Shown in pieces: positions 35,301 through 43,668 of a stretch of DNA of 46,532 bases. Each line of letters starts with the position of its first letter. Position 1 is the first letter of the stretch. This DNA is from a virus. A program made the position numbers and the translations under genes. Where the stretch lies: IMG/VR virus record IMGVR_UViG_3300017786_000017, positions 1-46,532 of that record; one strand, given 5' to 3'. Below the pieces are notes generated by a model that did not search any database, was not told the DNA's origin, and saw only the letters and a list, made by a program, of their open reading frames with translations.

Positions 35301-38031
35301 GTTGAACACTTCTATAGGGGGATAATGTGCTTCCCGCCGCTATTTGGGAAGAAACAACTTGTATTTTATCAACAGTATTGGTTTTAATACCTGCTGCGAC
35401 TTGGTTTTTAGATATGGTTTCAACGTTGTTAACGTAAGTACCATTATAAACATCATACCCACTTCCATTTTCAAATGAAGAGGTTGTAGCCCAAGATCCT
35501 GATACTTTAGGGTGTATTGAGTACGAGGCTGTAAATAATTCTCCACCTAATGATGCTCTAAAAGCTAATTCTTCGGGTGATGAATTAGTACTATTACCTT
35601 CAGTTGAGTTAGGGTTTAAAACATAATCATTAAATATACTTTCTGATATTTTAGTATTATAATATCTTATTTCTTGCAATGACCCAGAAAAGTATTCACG
35701 TGTGCCTACTTCACTCCCAAAATAAGCAGTAGACGACCCACTCCAATAGTTATATTCTGATTCTATACTACTATTTGAAGAAAATTTTATTTGTTGAGTT
35801 AATTGATCATCAGATGATTTATTAGCAGCATACAGATTAAATGAATCATATTTTGTTGTATCATATTGGACCATTACTGACCACCACCCCCCATCAAAAA
35901 ATGGTAAACTGATTGAAGTACTTACACCATCACTACCTGATGGGTAAAATTTTAAATCACCATATTGATATTCTGGGTCTACAATTGACCCACTATATGA
36001 GCCTGAGGTGCCTGCGGTTCCTGTATATTCTAAGGATAAGAGAGTACCTGTATCTGTTCTAAATAAAGATTGTGAAGGGACAACAGGAATATGAGTAGAG
36101 GGTACTTCTTGAGCTTTAAACCTTAAAAACATACTAGTTGGAACATCATTTCGAGAACCCCAATTGCTATTTAATTGCCAATCTGTTTCTACATAAGTAC
36201 TTGATCCATCTAATTTTAAAGTATAATTAAATTTTTCTTCGGGTCTATCATATACACCATCTTGTTTTTTTCTTCCTCCAAATTCTTTAGGTTCCAATAT
36301 AGTAGAAGGAACACCAAAAGTAGAAATTAAAGTTTTTAAACCTTTCATTGTGCCCTTTGATTTTAAAAGGAATGGAAGGTTATGATAAATCTTTTTATAT
36401 AATTTTTTATTTACATCATTTAAAGGTATAACTTCGTCTGATCCACTTATATATGTTGTAACTATTTCCTGTCCTTCTTGTGGGGATGAACCTGTTATAT
36501 TAGATATAGGAAATAAAGAACCACTAGGGGTGATTCCTAAAAACGCAGCATATAAATCTTCAGTACTATAATTGTTTTGATATAATTTAACACCAAATTC
36601 TTTAATAGCATCTGCTACTAAATCTTTAGATATACCATATTCTAAACGGTTATCTGCATTAAATCTATTTGTTATATCTTTAGTATATAACCAAATGTTA
36701 TCAAAATGTTGAGCTATCATATCAATGAATAACTCATAATTTTGGTTTTGAGAGTCTTCTACTAAATATTCTGGTATAGTGTTGTATAATCTATCAAGAT
36801 TATTTTGGTCATAATTTGAAGCTGAAAGGGCTACACCACCATAAGTAGATAATGATTCGTTTGCACTTCCTAACCAATTTATAACTTCATCACTTCCTGT
36901 AGAGTATAAAGTGTAAGGTGGGGTGGTATTGGATTTAGGCCAACTAAAATTAGAACCACTATTAAAATATAAAAAATATTCATATCCATCAAACCCTTCA
37001 ATAGTAGAATCTATTGTTGTTTCTAATGAAGCTCTAGATGAAGAATATGATACTGAAGATGTAGTGGGCCCTGATATAGAATATACATAAGTGTTTAGAT
37101 CATTTTGGGCATTTTCAATTACCTTGGCTTTATAGTAAAAATTTTCTAGTCTTGTTAATGCAGAAGAAAACTTAACAAATTCATTAAAGCTCCCATAATC
37201 AACATTAATATTAATGCCTTTTTCTTCAAGTAATGATTTTAATTGTTGTACTGAAGAAGTTTGAGGGGAGGAAAGTAATGATGCAAATGATACTGTTTCT
37301 GTAGCTTCTCCTACTTGTTGAACTACATCAATATTATAATTTGGACCATTAATAAATTCAAAATCATTGACTTGAATTATTTCTTCAGGGAACTCAATCC
37401 TATATGCTTGGGGGTCACTTAATTCCTCTACTATCCATAATTGAGATTTTAAATCAAATTCTGATGGAAGTGGATCATATAGCTTAACTAATATAGTAGA
37501 ATCTTCATCTTCATTCTCTAATTCAATATTATTAGCAATAATAGTTTTATTAGAACCAAAATTTAAAAGAAAATCTACAAAATATGGTTGTGTTTCACGA
37601 TATGAAACAAAATTATTTATTGAACCACTTACACTTGAAATTTCAAATTCAGAAGAGTCTAATCTAAGTTCTGTTCTATCTGATGATATCTCTGATATGA
37701 AGAATTTATTTTGGAAATTAGACCCACATCTTTCTCTATAGAAAGAATATTGTGAAAAATATACCCCTTGATCTAAATCTATTTGTTGAAGACTAGCAAT
37801 GGGATCAAATAAAATATCACCTTCTTTTACATTATAGTTAATAAAGTTTGAGGGGGGTACTGTAGGGTATATTAGATTTTTATTAGCATCATAAACATGA
37901 TATTCAATATAATCTGTGGAAGCTGTAAAAGCCGTATCCAAATCACTTAAAGAGATTAGACCAATATCAGAAGATTGATACTCCTGGTATTCAAATGTGT
38001 TTGGGTTTACAAATATTACTTGTGCTTCCAT
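32347..38031 (-). CDS. Giant baseplate-region protein with embedded ConA/LamG-like lectin domain
   Basis: An 1894-aa protein, the longest in the window. Residues about 415-580 (NTIPEYLVEDSQNQNYELFI, DNIWLYTKDITNRF, then HNLPFLLKSKGTMKGLKTL and TFGVPSTILEP) resemble phage tail-protein-I and baseplate wedge proteins. Residues about 603-805 are a concanavalin A/LamG-like domain: TLKLDGSSTYVETDW, GGWWSVMVQYDT, FSGSLQEIRYYNTKISESIFNDYVLN. The C-terminal ~1000 residues are beta-rich with no assigned fold; they include a QFFRGWADAKYYYEY-type segment and a late Gly-rich stretch. Its place after gp25 and gp6 resembles that of T4 gp7, suggesting a baseplate wedge or peripheral protein that may contact glycans. 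Confidence 0.72.
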   Translation of the reverse strand: MEAQVIFVNPNTFEYQEYQSSDIGLISLSDLDTAFTASTDYIEYHVYDANKNLIYPTVPPSNFINYNVKEGDILFDPIASLQQIDLDQGVYFSQYSFYRERCGSNFQNKFFISEISSDRTELRLDSSEFEISSVSGSINNFVSYRETQPYFVDFLLNFGSNKTIIANNIELENEDEDSTILVKLYDPLPSEFDLKSQLWIVEELSDPQAYRIEFPEEIIQVNDFEFINGPNYNIDVVQQVGEATETVSFASLLSSPQTSSVQQLKSLLEEKGININVDYGSFNEFVKFSSALTRLENFYYKAKVIENAQNDLNTYVYSISGPTTSSVSYSSSRASLETTIDSTIEGFDGYEYFLYFNSGSNFSWPKSNTTPPYTLYSTGSDEVINWLGSANESLSTYGGVALSASNYDQNNLDRLYNTIPEYLVEDSQNQNYELFIDMIAQHFDNIWLYTKDITNRFNADNRLEYGISKDLVADAIKEFGVKLYQNNYSTEDLYAAFLGITPSGSLFPISNITGSSPQEGQEIVTTYISGSDEVIPLNDVNKKLYKKIYHNLPFLLKSKGTMKGLKTLISTFGVPSTILEPKEFGGRKKQDGVYDRPEEKFNYTLKLDGSSTYVETDWQLNSNWGSRNDVPTSMFLRFKAQEVPSTHIPVVPSQSLFRTDTGTLLSLEYTGTAGTSGSYSGSIVDPEYQYGDLKFYPSGSDGVSTSISLPFFDGGWWSVMVQYDTTKYDSFNLYAANKSSDDQLTQQIKFSSNSSIESEYNYWSGSSTAYFGSEVGTREYFSGSLQEIRYYNTKISESIFNDYVLNPNSTEGNSTNSSPEELAFRASLGGELFTASYSIHPKVSGSWATTSSFENGSGYDVYNGTYVNNVETISKNQVAAGIKTNTVDKIQVVSSQIAAGSTLSPYRSVQQTQHLVPKDPDVRYVEIAMSPQDQINKDIISQIGYFNIGEYIGDVREMDKDGTNYPALDRLRNSYFEKYIKSYNLVDFVRLVKFYDNSLFKMIKDFVPSNATLSSGVVVKQHILERNRRKRIVPTTENVTYSGSTGAVESFRGGTGGSFERLQTSGSQFQLTQSWSEVVQTLKGPINKVINDQREFYTGEFSNQFGTNLSSVLVDVDGVDCSPFSNPKFSNLYIVVPVFLDQFEFTEEEFVKDTTSPEQGVVWLWSDGTGIQYVKISNISLNGFGITSFLENLTELNLNLINPIKANGEIASDGVYTWVLENAVQKPNFTSYRVIGYRPENIVDANNNTQRNVTFEATGDMIWHASASGTTASPVIANQFTASYAQGYFPPINSNYPTTQFFRGWADAKYYYEYNEYINTTGTTIPTNAVGFNKGFIENSTAIISNGGTTPGISQHPWFMKAIAGIKRQTNFIDLDDPDPRQIKLAAIQIRPIRANNDYDTSCENLDNTTTDTQSKTIALLYNENEGTFVIDGGELRLKEGPSHPDQYAEPRTDILVGRTKLYPFPNNVSHFWADGSLFKQGTMSTQLPAGDYAININSIVNGDKAILQSSGENGFIDSIRWCPGEEAAGEEFATWYIEIADDDWDRYTVEGSEYNEFSDENLKNAQMKRVIIGPAKSEGIPQFKASGGSNSGGGAGFIKFYRWVAEEMRDASYQAYYIFYRYGEIISRYRALGNYGWNTQELPNQSSYNLVNIPGYPYQIKQTQQTFEDGGSDDATEDIVVVEQSAPSRYGILPVQGEVFRNSNFQYNMELYLVQFIPYIFTGVQDEANTLGFDLYMVGGGQQPLLKGDYQIKITYYNAQGEATVMYDDTHTFEGTTGFGGELRVDQDVPHQYSSDDAGAIDLTYQRSWERLPTEISSEFVFQTLKSKILSLNRDGNPVPPQYADSPTKQVISEIELRSNLLSSEQLTNLLGGSGFVDSDRFKIEILGFTPAQ

Positions 38032-38034
38032 TTA

Positions 38035-38532
38035 TTAATATCCTCCTCCAGTTGAACCACCTGTGGAACCGCCTATAATTGAGGGATTACTTGTATTTGT
38101 GTTATTACTAATTAAATTTTGAGAAGAAATTTCAGTATCAGTAGTTTGGGATTCAGCTTCTTTTACTAAAGCACCTACATCTATTTCTTCACCAGTTTGG
38201 AATCTAGTAATTTCAACTTGCAATTCCAAATTTTCTTCTCTTAAACCTGTAATTTCTTGTCTTAATGCTTCAATTTCTTCTTGAATTTGGTCATAATTAA
38301 TATATTCACCACTAGTTTTAACTAAAAATTCATGTGAATTAGTTTCACCATTGGATGGTATTTCGTAAAATAAATCATTGTATACTTGAAAAAATTGATT
38401 AACATCAATTTGAGAAGCTAAATCTTCTTGTAAAGTAGTAACACCCAATTCACTAAATTGAGTATCAATAGTTTTAGTATACTGACTTTTGGAAAATACC
38501 TTTTTTTTAAGATCTATTTTTGTTTCTGCCAT
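38035..38532 (-). CDS. Coiled-coil structural protein (165 aa)
   Basis: A 165-aa protein. Residues about 78-112 (IQEEIEALRQEITGLREENL and on) form a clear heptad coiled coil, so it probably oligomerises. The N-terminal part is mixed (MAETKIDLKKKVFSKSQYTK); the C-terminus is Ser/Thr/Asn-rich and ends in a flexible Gly/Ser tail (GGSTGGSTGGGY). It sits between two structural genes with 2-3 base gaps. It could be a small tail, neck or baseplate connector, like other short coiled-coil proteins of T4-like phages. The function is inferred from position only. The Gly-rich end also supplies GGAGG-like bases just before the next start, which may be a chance Shine-Dalgarno site. Confidence 0.62.
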   Translation of the reverse strand: MAETKIDLKKKVFSKSQYTKTIDTQFSELGVTTLQEDLASQIDVNQFFQVYNDLFYEIPSNGETNSHEFLVKTSGEYINYDQIQEEIEALRQEITGLREENLELQVEITRFQTGEEIDVGALVKEAESQTTDTEISSQNLISNNTNTSNPSIIGGSTGGSTGGGY

Positions 38533-38534
38533 AA

Positions 38535-39710
38535 CTATCCATTTACCACTTTAAAGTATAATTCATCTTTATATACTAAAACAGAATTATTAATTTCAGT
38601 TTTTATTAAAACTTGATAATTTCTTTCGGGTTCTAAACCATTCATATAAATTGTAAAATAATTAGAAACATCATCAGCTGAAATTTTAGTATAATTTACA
38701 TCAAAATCTATTACATACTCATTTGTATCTAAATCTTTTACAGCATAATATGAAGCAGTAGGAAGTAAGAAATTTTGGGTATATAAACTCCCAGTTTGAT
38801 ATGTTCTTTCTGGGTATTTAGGTCTTACATTTAATCTAAATCTATTGATTGAATCCTCATAAAATACTCCTGGGTTTTCATCTAATGAAATAAATATATC
38901 TTCTGTTTGGATCTCACTTAGAGAAGAACTATAAATTGTATCATCCCACCTAAATTCAAGTTGTGGGGGGTAAATAGTGTGGGTATCTGTTGAATAAAAC
39001 TTCATATCAGGAGTATAGGTGTGAGAATTGTTAAATTCAATAGAATCTTCCCATTTAACTATAAACCCATAATTATTTAAATCAAATTCTTCAAAATAAG
39101 AACTACTTACATATCCGGGTAAAACATATCTATTTAAACCTTTAGATGTTAGATACCATTGTTTTACTATTTCAGTTACATTAGCATTTAAATCTTTCTC
39201 TGTTCTTACATTAAAAGATTGAGTGACAGGTAAAATTAAACTAGTATCTGTAAATGAACCCCACCATATTCCCCCTCCTGGGGTTGAAGTGGTAAAAGAA
39301 GCAGTAACATATTTTCCAAAGGAAGAAGTGGACCATTTACTATCATTATCTTTATAAGCCCAACTTACCCCGTCTGTTGTTTGAGGTGAGTTTAAATAAT
39401 ATCCTGTTCCATTTGTCCAAGAAGAAGCTAAGGGAAATATTTCAATTTTTGATTCTTGGTTTATACTTTCTGCTGTCGCAACAAAATTTCTTAAATTTAT
39501 TTGATAATTATTTTCTCCTATTAACTCATCAAAAATATAATCTATTTCATTTTGATCATATTGGGATACATACCTTGATACTGAATGGTTGTTTGAAAGG
39601 GAAGTTTCAATGTTTCTAATTTCAGTCATTTCATCTAACCCAGTATTCATTAAAGGATACTCTGAGTATAATGTGGCGTCTTTTGTAGGAAATATTTTGT
39701 ATATTGCCAT
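38535..39710 (-). CDS. DNRLRE-like virion structural protein (391 aa)
   Basis: A 391-aa protein starting MAIYKIFPTKDATLYSEYPLMNTGLDEM. The opening (KIFPTKDATLYS followed by NTGLDEMTEI) recalls the DNRLRE/disaggregatase-related fold in surface and phage proteins, where the first strands pack a jelly roll. Further segments include SSWTNGTGYYLNSP, VTEIVKQWYL and NNYGFIVKWEDS, all common in that fold. The last ~110 residues form a second beta domain (FRLNVRPKYPERTYQTGS and NGLEPERNYQVLIKTE). It is next to the gp6-like gene and probably part of the baseplate or an attached fibre base. No catalytic residues are seen. Confidence 0.66.
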   Translation of the reverse strand: MAIYKIFPTKDATLYSEYPLMNTGLDEMTEIRNIETSLSNNHSVSRYVSQYDQNEIDYIFDELIGENNYQINLRNFVATAESINQESKIEIFPLASSWTNGTGYYLNSPQTTDGVSWAYKDNDSKWSTSSFGKYVTASFTTSTPGGGIWWGSFTDTSLILPVTQSFNVRTEKDLNANVTEIVKQWYLTSKGLNRYVLPGYVSSSYFEEFDLNNYGFIVKWEDSIEFNNSHTYTPDMKFYSTDTHTIYPPQLEFRWDDTIYSSSLSEIQTEDIFISLDENPGVFYEDSINRFRLNVRPKYPERTYQTGSLYTQNFLLPTASYYAVKDLDTNEYVIDFDVNYTKISADDVSNYFTIYMNGLEPERNYQVLIKTEINNSVLVYKDELYFKVVNG

Positions 39711-39721
39711 TGTTTACTTAA

Positions 39722-41575
39722 TTAGAATTTAACTACTCTTCCGGTAATATCTTGATTAGGATATTTTACTTCAAATACCATAGGGTCAATTGAAGGGTAT
39801 ATTACATTATCTAATGTTGCTCCTTCTATACTATAAGCATATTGTGAATATCCTAATGTTGTACCAGTTTTATTGGTTATTGTTACTTTTTTAACTGTTT
39901 GAACTCCATCTATTTCATCTAATAATACATTTATATTTCGTAAAATAATGGGTTCATTTATTTGCCATTCATCTATATTAAAATAATTGATTAAGGCAAC
40001 TAAACATTTTCTTAATACTTCATTATTATTGTAATTAGGTAAAGTAATTATTTCAAAATCTACACCAATATTAATAACAAAAGCATCTTTAATTGTTAAA
40101 GAATCACCTATCATTTTATATTCATTAAGATAGGTTTTTAAATTTTCTTTTAAAGCATTTGATGGGGGTCTAAGTTTTTTGCTTAAATCATAAGATAACA
40201 CATAAATGTCTAATGTACTATTAGAATTATCTTCAATACCTGGTTTTTGTACGTGTGCTTTTGCAATTGCCCCATATCTTGAAGGTAAAGATAAAGTACG
40301 TACTAGATAGTCATCTGCAGTTACATTTCGTAGCTGGGTTGATATATTTGAAATGGTGTTTTGTCTTAATTCTTCTATTGAATCTCCATCTTGACCTCCA
40401 GTTGCGGCTTCGGGGTTTTGGATTTCTACAGAATCAAAAATATATTGAGCTGTTGTAGCATCTAAATTATTATTTTGAAATTGTATATTAGATAAAGGAG
40501 TAATTTGTGTTAAACTATTAGCATCGATGTTTGAATTAACTCCTCCTCCTGTTAAATATCTTATAGTTAATGTAGTATTACTAGGAGCAATACCATAAGT
40601 ATTTGTAAAAATAAAGTTAGTTGGAGAATAAGCTGTTTTTAGTTTATTTATTTCAAATGGTAATCCTAGACCTACATTAGTAGGGTTTGGGACTATTGTT
40701 TCATCCGTATCATTTACATTACCATTTCCAAATTGGAGTTGTAATGTTGTATCATCTAAAAACCTTGTAGCAAATCTACGTTGTACTTTTTTTAGTTGTA
40801 AAATATAGGGTGTATCGCTACTATCAGAAGCATTATTAGGATCGTTTATGTTAGTGTTTTTAATATTATCATAAACTGATTCTTCTCCTAAATAATCTAC
40901 TTCATACCAAGTATTACCGTCAGAATCTGTTATATCTAAAATATAAGCTATATTTTCTCCTGTTATTTCAATAGTAGGAAATTCTTCATAATCACTAAAA
41001 CTAAATGTTGTAGTTTGGATTTCCCCTGAAATTGCTTTTCTAGTTTTCTTTAAAAGGTAATATGTTGGAACATTATTTGAAATTTGAGCTACACTTACAT
41101 TAGTTGGGTCTAATGAAGAGGATACTTTAAAATCAACTAAATCTTCTACAATAAATTTAAAAGGGGTTCTAGCAATTGAAGATAATTGGGTATTTTCTAA
41201 TACTTGAACGGCATAATCATAATCGGGAACTGTTTGGGTCCCATTAAATTTAGCAGGCAATAGTTGGAAAAAATCTACATCTACAGTTGATAAACCTGTT
41301 GTTTTAGGTTTATACCCAAACATATATGCTAAATCAAATAAATTATTAGTTTGACGTGCATATTGTAAAAATGTTTCTTGGATTTGATTATCTAAATAAA
41401 AAGATAAAACATCACCTACATAGGAAGCTTGTTCCATAAACATCATACCTGGGGAAGCAGATGAAAAATCAGTGTAGGTATTCGGAAAATATGTTTTAGA
41501 GAAATTTATTAATTGATCTCTAAAGTCACCAAAATCCTTCCCTAAATAATTTATATTTCTTTTAACTTGAGCCAT
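39722..41575 (-). CDS. Baseplate wedge protein (T4 gp6 / phage J-like)
   Basis: A 617-aa protein matching T4 gp6 and Mu gp47/P2 J-type wedge proteins. It opens MAQVKRNINYLGKDFGDFRDQLI, with FPNTYTDFSSASPGMMFMEQASYVGDVLSFYLDNQ (about residues 31-65), the characteristic N-terminal block. The core has ADDYLVRTLSLPSRYGAIAKAHV (about 430-452) and IYVLSYDLSKKL, and the C-terminus contains an INEPIILRNINVLLDEIDGVQTV segment. gp6 forms the inner ring of the baseplate wedge and contacts gp25 and gp7. Its start overlaps the stop of the gp25-like gene by 1 base (TAATG), as expected for partners made in fixed ratio. Confidence 0.86.
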   Translation of the reverse strand: MAQVKRNINYLGKDFGDFRDQLINFSKTYFPNTYTDFSSASPGMMFMEQASYVGDVLSFYLDNQIQETFLQYARQTNNLFDLAYMFGYKPKTTGLSTVDVDFFQLLPAKFNGTQTVPDYDYAVQVLENTQLSSIARTPFKFIVEDLVDFKVSSSLDPTNVSVAQISNNVPTYYLLKKTRKAISGEIQTTTFSFSDYEEFPTIEITGENIAYILDITDSDGNTWYEVDYLGEESVYDNIKNTNINDPNNASDSSDTPYILQLKKVQRRFATRFLDDTTLQLQFGNGNVNDTDETIVPNPTNVGLGLPFEINKLKTAYSPTNFIFTNTYGIAPSNTTLTIRYLTGGGVNSNIDANSLTQITPLSNIQFQNNNLDATTAQYIFDSVEIQNPEAATGGQDGDSIEELRQNTISNISTQLRNVTADDYLVRTLSLPSRYGAIAKAHVQKPGIEDNSNSTLDIYVLSYDLSKKLRPPSNALKENLKTYLNEYKMIGDSLTIKDAFVINIGVDFEIITLPNYNNNEVLRKCLVALINYFNIDEWQINEPIILRNINVLLDEIDGVQTVKKVTITNKTGTTLGYSQYAYSIEGATLDNVIYPSIDPMVFEVKYPNQDITGRVVKF

Positions 41576-41982
41576 TATGAAAAGGTTACTTCAATTTTAT
41601 CCTCTATATTAGTACTTGGTAAAGCATAAGATAAAGATATGTTTACTTGATTTTGATCAGGATTACCCGTAATATCTAAAGATACTATGTTTATATCTGG
41701 GATATAGTCTTGTATCTGTAATTGGATATTTTCTTGTAAACCTGATAGGTTTTCATTTGAGATTTGTTCAAAAATAAAATCTCTTAATCCTAACCCAAAC
41801 CCAGGATTTGCTATACGTTCTCCTCTATTAGTTAAAAATATATTTAATAAATTAGCTTTTATAGCATCCTTTGTTTGATAATTAGATCTAAACACACCAG
41901 GAGCATTAAATGGTATATCCACACCAATTGCTACTCTTGGTTTTAAATCATTAGGAAATATTTGTCTAGACCCAAATGCCAT
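41575..41982 (-). CDS. Baseplate wedge protein, GPW/gp25 family
   Basis: A 135-aa protein of the GPW/gp25 family: NYQTKDAIKANLLNIFLTNRGERIANPGFGLGLRDFIFEQ (about 34-73) is the typical core, with the TNRGER-type segment followed by the PGFG turn. Later parts (QLQIQDYIPDINIVSLDI) match the C-terminal strands. gp25 is a small wedge protein that helps trigger sheath contraction and binds gp6. Length is normal. It overlaps the gp6-like gene by 1 base and follows a small unknown gene by 2 bases. This pair is the firmest T4-type marker in the window. Confidence 0.88.
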   Translation of the reverse strand: MAFGSRQIFPNDLKPRVAIGVDIPFNAPGVFRSNYQTKDAIKANLLNIFLTNRGERIANPGFGLGLRDFIFEQISNENLSGLQENIQLQIQDYIPDINIVSLDITGNPDQNQVNISLSYALPSTNIEDKIEVTFS

Positions 41983-41984
41983 AA

Positions 41985-42344
41985 TTAATTATTCATTAAA
42001 CCCATTATTTGATTCATTGATACTTCTCCTTGTGGTAAACTACCATTAGGACTAGTAGTATCAGTATTTGTTACTTGTAAAGGCATACTATTAGTATTAG
42101 CACTTATGGTACCATTTGCTCCAGGCATCATCCCGCCTAATACATTTTGTATATTTTCTCTCATAGCCATTCTATTATCTTCAGATATAGGTTTTGCTAC
42201 ATCCGTTGTAGGAGTACCCATTCTATTTTCATAGATGGTTTGTTTAGGGGAGCGTACAGCTTCCAAAAGAATATCTTTCATTTCTTCTTGGATTGCCTCT
42301 TTTACTGCTTCTTTAACTATTGTTTTTAATTGACTTAATTTCAT
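41985..42344 (-). CDS. Small hypothetical late protein (119 aa)
   Basis: A 119-aa protein with a strongly amphipathic N-terminal helix (MKLSQLKTIVKEAVKEAIQE and on to about residue 30), a helical middle (ENRMAMRENIQNVLGGMM) and a low-complexity Ser/Thr/Asn-rich end. It has no membrane segment. Proteins with a similar KLSQLK-IVKE start occur in T4-like phages, with unknown function; a tail or baseplate assembly chaperone would fit. It lies 2 bases upstream of the gp25-like gene and 15-25 bases after the next gene. An exact late element lies 14 bases upstream of its start. Confidence 0.6.
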   Translation of the reverse strand: MKLSQLKTIVKEAVKEAIQEEMKDILLEAVRSPKQTIYENRMGTPTTDVAKPISEDNRMAMRENIQNVLGGMMPGANGTISANTNSMPLQVTNTDTTSPNGSLPQGEVSMNQIMGLMNN

Positions 42345-42358
42345 ACATGTATGATTTA

Positions 42359-42368
42359 TTATAAATAT
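42359..42368 (-). promoter_or_regulatory. Late-promoter-like element before the gp25/gp6 unit
   Basis: An exact ATATTTATAA on the coding strand, 14 bases upstream of the start at 42344. No further exact copy appears downstream until 29230, so one transcript could span 42344 to 29242. Confidence 0.5.
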
Positions 42369-42372
42369 TGGT

Positions 42373-43668
42373 TTAATCAGCTTTTAAATTATTTACTTGT
42401 ATATAAAAAGATAATTCGTTTAATAAAATTTGATCTGAGGAACTAAATGAGGGGTCTCCTTTTAATAAAGTAACTCCATCTCTATTTTTAGCTATAGCTT
42501 GTCTACGTTGTAAACTTCCTACACTAGCATTAGGTACTGTAATTACATCTAAAATAAAACCATTTATTTCGGTGATTGACGATTCTCCATCATCCTCAGC
42601 TTCTTGAGTAGCAGCTAATAAATCAGCAGAAAGTTGGACTCCACCCGTTCTATCACCTATGCCTATGCCATCCCTAGTATCACCTCTCCCAGCACATTGG
42701 GCTATTACACTATCTAATCCACCTAAAAGTTGAATACATAAAGCTAATATAGATTGTAGCATAGCTAAAGCAGCTAAGACTGGTAGAGAAAAACCTGAGA
42801 ATTTAGCTAATAAACGATCAAATTTTTTAATTGCTTCTTGTATTCTATTAATGGTAGAAGCAGGTATAGAAAATATAACACCCCCTGCAGGTCCTGGTGG
42901 GATACCAATAGTTGTTGGGATTGGAATATTAACTAATACTCTAGCTAAAATTCTAAAAATAGAAATTATTCTTACAGTAGCATTAACTGCTTTTGTAGCC
43001 GAATCTATTGTTTTATATATATTATTTAATTGTCTTACAATTTTATTTTTTTTATTAACAGATTCATTAATTTTATTTTGAGGTGGACAATCAACCTCAC
43101 TACGGTCCCCATTTAAAAAATCTCTTAATCTAGAAATACCATAAGTAGCTAGTAAAGCTAATATTATGGGAATTAAACTATCTTTAATCCTTTTATATTG
43201 AGCTATAATAATATTTTTTAAAGCTTGTCCTGGGTCTTTAGGGATTAAATTTTTAACTCTTTGGACATTTTCTTGTATATTTGCTTGAAGTTGGGATTTT
43301 TCTTCTTCTAACCTAGATTTTTTTATTTTTAATCCCACATTATTTAATGTAGTTAAAACTGTACCATCAGCAGCAATAATAGGTTGTCTTTCAAGTGCAT
43401 ATCCTTTCTTTTGATATCTTAAATTATAATCTATATGATAGGATTGACCCGTTTCTTCGTCTATTTGTAGTTGGATTTCAAATTTAAATTTACCTTGATT
43501 ATCAGTACGAGTTGATCTTAAACCTAAAGATGCTTCTCCTAACCCCACAGATATTTTAGTTTTTTCTAAAAATTCACCAGTTTCAATATCATAAGCCCTC
43601 CCAGCTACTGTAAATTTTTTAAATACAGGGGCTACAGATTGATTAATATTTGGATTAACTATAGCCAT
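42373..43668 (-). CDS. Baseplate-region protein with carboxypeptidase-regulatory-like domain and hydrophobic helices
   Basis: A 431-aa protein. Residues about 18-112 resemble a CarboxypepD_reg/beta-sandwich domain (FKKFTVAGRAYDIETGEFLE, TDNQGKFKFEIQL, YHIDYNLRYQKKGY). A linker helix follows (LEEEKSQLQANIQENVQRVKNL), then a hydrophobic segment near 165-185 (LIPIILALLATYGISRL), a Lys/Asn-rich part, a helical region with IISIFRILARVLVNIPIPT, and a second hydrophobic stretch near 295-318 (LPVLAALAMLQSILALCIQLL). A membrane-active virion protein, such as one involved in DNA delivery or tape-measure-like function, is possible. The TAATG overlap with the hub-like gene upstream couples their translation. 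Confidence 0.6.
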   Translation of the reverse strand: MAIVNPNINQSVAPVFKKFTVAGRAYDIETGEFLEKTKISVGLGEASLGLRSTRTDNQGKFKFEIQLQIDEETGQSYHIDYNLRYQKKGYALERQPIIAADGTVLTTLNNVGLKIKKSRLEEEKSQLQANIQENVQRVKNLIPKDPGQALKNIIIAQYKRIKDSLIPIILALLATYGISRLRDFLNGDRSEVDCPPQNKINESVNKKNKIVRQLNNIYKTIDSATKAVNATVRIISIFRILARVLVNIPIPTTIGIPPGPAGGVIFSIPASTINRIQEAIKKFDRLLAKFSGFSLPVLAALAMLQSILALCIQLLGGLDSVIAQCAGRGDTRDGIGIGDRTGGVQLSADLLAATQEAEDDGESSITEINGFILDVITVPNASVGSLQRRQAIAKNRDGVTLLKGDPSFSSSDQILLNELSFYIQVNNLKAD

